From Inia geoffrensis (Eukaryota; Chordata; Mammalia; Artiodactyla; Iniidae), in assembly GCA_036417435.1 (NCBI GenBank), contig CM070919.1:31311318-31375317 (forward strand): a DNA stretch of 64,000 nucleotides, given 5' to 3'. Both the position numbers and the translations under genes were made by a program. Below are positions 62,101-64,000 of the stretch, in pieces. The notes beneath the pieces are model-generated. The model worked only from the letters and a program-made list of their open reading frames with translations, made no database searches and was not told the DNA's origin. The first letter of the stretch is position 1. The number at the start of each line of letters is the position of its first letter.

Positions 62101-63532
62101 TACAGTTGCCTTGGCAAAAGGGGTGATTTCCTTTAGGGAAGTATCTTTCTTTTGTCCAGAAGTTTCACTCCTGTATCTATCCACTTGTTACCATTTTGTC
62201 TGCTTTAAGATTTTAGCAGTTCCCTCAAAGTTGGATTCATTCGTATAAATTAAACTCTTCGCTTAACATACTTCTGAAGTGACAGAGATGCTATATCTGT
62301 TGAATTATCTAATTAATTTTTATTTTAATGTAGGCTCTGAACCAGGTTGTTCTGTGGGACAAGATTGTTCTGAGAGGTGATAATCCAAAGCTGCTGTTGA
62401 AAGATATGAAAACAAAGTATTTTTTCTTTGACGATGGAAATGGTCTCAAGTGAGCAATTCTTTGTCATTTTTTACGTGTGATGTTACATGAAGGGGAGAG
62501 AAAGATGTGATGTGTTTTTATTTTAAAGACAAATAGCTAAAAAGAAAAGTTGAGAGAGCAGAAAAGTATTTATACAGATGTGAACTGGAAGATGGGGTAG
62601 AAATAGTACCGTGCAAACCCAGGTCTAAAAAAGTGCCCAGTTCTCTCGCATTATGGGAACTGTAATGGTGAGACGAGGAGGGCCTGGGGCTTCTGCCCTT
62701 AAGGGTACAGGGAGCCTGGGCTGCCAGCCCGGGAGTGGGACTGTCATCAAAGGGCTCCTTCGGGGGTGTCAGAGGAGCCTGCCTGGGAACCTGAAGGAGG
62801 AAGCCGCATGTTGGTCGAGGAGTTGATACTGAAGTTTCTAGTTTCGGTTCACTTAATCTCTCTGAACCTCAGCTTCCTTTTATACAAAATGAAGGAATTA
62901 GAACGATTGATCTTTTGGGTCAGTTTTAGCTCTTAAGCTCTGTGGGTCAACTTTGGAAAGGATTTTGGGGGAGAGCGATTTTAACCAAACCTGGTTTTGC
63001 AGATGAAAGGTTTCCAGCCCTGAGAGAGTTTGATTGATTCAGGTTGGCCCATCTGGATAATGATAGAATTAGGTTTCCAATCATTGTCTCCTGATTTCTA
63101 GCTCAGATCTCTGTTTTCTGTGTTTTACTCATTTAAGCATTTTGGTTGATGGCTTGAATAACTGTGACTTAAGTGACTTGACGAGGGTCATTGTGGGGGA
63201 CCTGCAGTGAGAATGCTGCTGTTTCCCAGCATCATCTTGGATTTCAAACGACTTGAGAAGAACTTGTTTGTAGATTAGAATTCCAATTAGGAATAGCTGG
63301 TTAAAAATAAAGTATTTAATACCTCAGTGCTTGAATTAAAATGTTTTTATTGAACTACAAGTGTTTCTGCTGACATGTGTTTATTCTATCTTTTTATAGG
63401 GGAAACAGGAATGTCACCTTAACCCTGTCTTGGAACGTTGTACCAAATGCCGGGATTCTCCCTCTTGTGACAGGGTCAGGACACGTGTCTGTCCCATTTC
63501 CAGACACATATGAGATAACGAAGAGTTATTAA
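55501..63532 (+). CDS. SPCS3: SPCS3, signal peptidase complex subunit 3 (complete, five exons)
   Basis: SPCS3 (SPC22/23) is an accessory subunit of the ER signal peptidase complex, which cleaves signal peptides from proteins entering the secretory pathway. It is required for complex function. Coding joins are 55501-55643, 57077-57150, 59121-59197, 62334-62449 and 63400-63532: 543 bases, 180 residues plus TAA, equal to the human length. The protein starts [20 protein letters not shown]. Residues about 12-32 form the single membrane anchor, and the rest is the lumenal domain. N141 in NRNVTL is a glycosylation sequon. The C-terminus is ITKSY. The start has G at -3 and follows the CpG island. Introns 1, 3 and 4 have GT-AG ends, while intron 2 has AT-AC ends. 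No frameshift or stop was found, so the gene looks intact. Confidence 0.98.
55644..57076 (+). other. SPCS3: SPCS3 intron 1 (GT-AG), containing a MIR
   Basis: The 1,433-base intron runs from GTGAGT to TTTATTTCTAG. Its first 500 bases continue the CpG island and hold a CCAAT at 55917-55921. A sense-orientation MIR relic lies at about 56555-56745 (TGTGAACCTTGCGCAAGCTT ... GTTGTGAGGATTGAGATAAT). Confidence 0.9.
57077..57150 (+). CDS. SPCS3: SPCS3 coding exon 2
   Basis: It encodes the last base of L48, residues K49-A72 (starting [17 protein letters not shown]) and the first base of D73. It is followed by ATATCCTTTT rather than a GT donor. Confidence 0.96.
57151..59120 (+). other. SPCS3: SPCS3 intron 2, AT-AC U12-type intron
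   Basis: The 1,970-base intron begins ATATCCTTTTT, the canonical U12 AT-type 5' splice site. It ends ...TCCCTTAATTTATATAC. TCCCTTAAT at 59104-59112 matches the U12 branch-point consensus TTCCTTAAY at all but one position. Its likely branch A at 59111 lies about 10 bases from the exon, as expected for the minor spliceosome. Both boundaries are fixed by the reading frame (D73 is split G|AT). No GT-AG pair gives the conserved protein here. Confidence 0.93.
59121..59197 (+). CDS. SPCS3: SPCS3 coding exon 3
   Basis: It completes D73 and encodes residues 74-98 ([20 protein letters not shown] then STKNN). It ends in phase 0 before GTAAGT. It follows the AC terminus of intron 2. Confidence 0.97.
59198..62333 (+). 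other. SPCS3: SPCS3 intron 3 (GT-AG)
   Basis: The 3,136-base intron runs from GTAAGT to TTTTAATGTAG. It is AT-rich and I identified no SINE or L1 insertion. Open frames in it (for example 59354-59623) have no recognisable product. An old repeat-like segment lies near 61085-61215. Confidence 0.9.
62334..62449 (+). CDS. SPCS3: SPCS3 coding exon 4
   Basis: It encodes residues 99-136 ([20 protein letters not shown] through FFFDDGNGL) and two bases of K137. The donor GTGAGC follows. The acceptor is TTTTAATGTAG. Confidence 0.97.
62450..63399 (+). other. SPCS3: SPCS3 intron 4 (GT-AG), with MIR relic
   Basis: The 950-base intron runs from GTGAGC to CTTTTTATAG. A sense-orientation MIR-like fragment at about 62825-62945 includes CACTTAATCTCTCTGAACCT and CAGCTTCCTTTTATACAAAA. 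Confidence 0.85.
63400..63532 (+). CDS. SPCS3: SPCS3 coding exon 5 (C-terminus and stop)
   Basis: It completes K137 and encodes residues 138-180 from [18 protein letters not shown] to DTYEITKSY, then TAA at 63530-63532. It carries the N141 glycosylation sequon. Confidence 0.97.
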
Positions 63533-64000
63533 ATTATTCTGAATTTGAAACAGCATATTTTTATACCTAATGAATTGTATCTTGTTTATCTCTTCCCTTG
63601 CATCTTTATTTGTTTTGGGTTGTTAACTTTTTTTTTTTTTTGGTGTAAGAATGAACATCAAAAGGCATATTTGAAGGGAAAGGTTAATGTACTACTTAAT
63701 TCTCCGAACAAAAACAAAGAAAGGCCATCAGAGTGGAGTATTATAAGAATAAGACAGCCACATGAGAAGGATTTGTGAAACATTTATATTTGAAGTATTC
63801 CCTGTATTTCCATTATTCTTTATGGAATATGAAGTGAGCATGAAGGGTAGTTAAAACTTTCAGGTGCCTGTGGAGTTATAAGAACTCTATTTATGCCTTG
63901 CATTTATGCAAGTTCCCACTGGATGTGATTTAGAAGCAGACATTCTCTGTTACCTCTTTTAGGGTATGTCTGAATACTGGAAAAATTAATACAATTGTTG
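63533..64000 (+). other. SPCS3: SPCS3 3'UTR (partial)
   Basis: The sequence continues past the stop to the window edge. No AATAAA was seen here, and an ATTAAA overlaps the stop codon itself and is too early to be used. The 3'UTR and poly(A) site therefore probably lie at least partly outside the window. Confidence 0.7.

Overview
The window is vertebrate nuclear DNA, most likely from a cetacean. Its commonest young repeats are tRNA-Glu-derived CHR-type SINEs (at least ten, most with target-site duplications and A-rich tails) and cetartiodactyl-type L1 3' ends. I saw no ruminant BovB or Bov-tA copies. There are no bacterial-type operons, CRISPR arrays or functional RNA genes that I can support.

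Two protein genes are recognisable, and they are neighbours in the human 4q34 region as I recall it. (1) ASB5, minus strand: only its first coding exon (17177-17372), 5'UTR and promoter are present. The rest of the gene lies beyond the left edge, so positions 1-17176 are ASB5 intron 1. (2) SPCS3, plus strand: the complete coding sequence lies in five exons between 55501 and 63532, behind a CpG-island promoter. The joined reading frame is 180 codons plus stop. SPCS3 intron 2 has AT and AC termini with U12-type (minor spliceosome) splice signals. The two genes are transcribed divergently, about 38 kb apart. SPCS3 encodes a core subunit of the ER signal peptidase. ASB5 encodes an ankyrin/SOCS-box substrate adaptor of a cullin-type ubiquitin ligase.

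The 38 kb between them is mostly layered mobile DNA. It holds CHR SINEs in both orientations, two 5'-truncated L1 copies facing each other near 25 kb, and a decayed minus-strand endogenous retrovirus around 30.0-33.2 kb with recognisable RNase H and env membrane-anchor segments. A second LTR with retroviral debris lies at 47.0-48.3 kb, MaLR LTRs lie at 44.1 and 52.7 kb, and old L1, L2 and MIR remnants and microsatellites fill much of the rest. SPCS3 itself is nearly free of young insertions.

The least-explained signals are: a nested pair of perfect inverted repeats (24 and 22 bp) at 40.4-42.6 kb beside an AT-repeat tract; a 22-bp perfect palindrome at 35993; a 14-bp perfect hairpin at 42919; and, in ASB5 intron 1, a coding-like island at 14787-14938 with a splice-acceptor sequence, a phase matching ASB5 exon 1 and an AATAAA directly after its stop. 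I found no clearly new multi-gene system.
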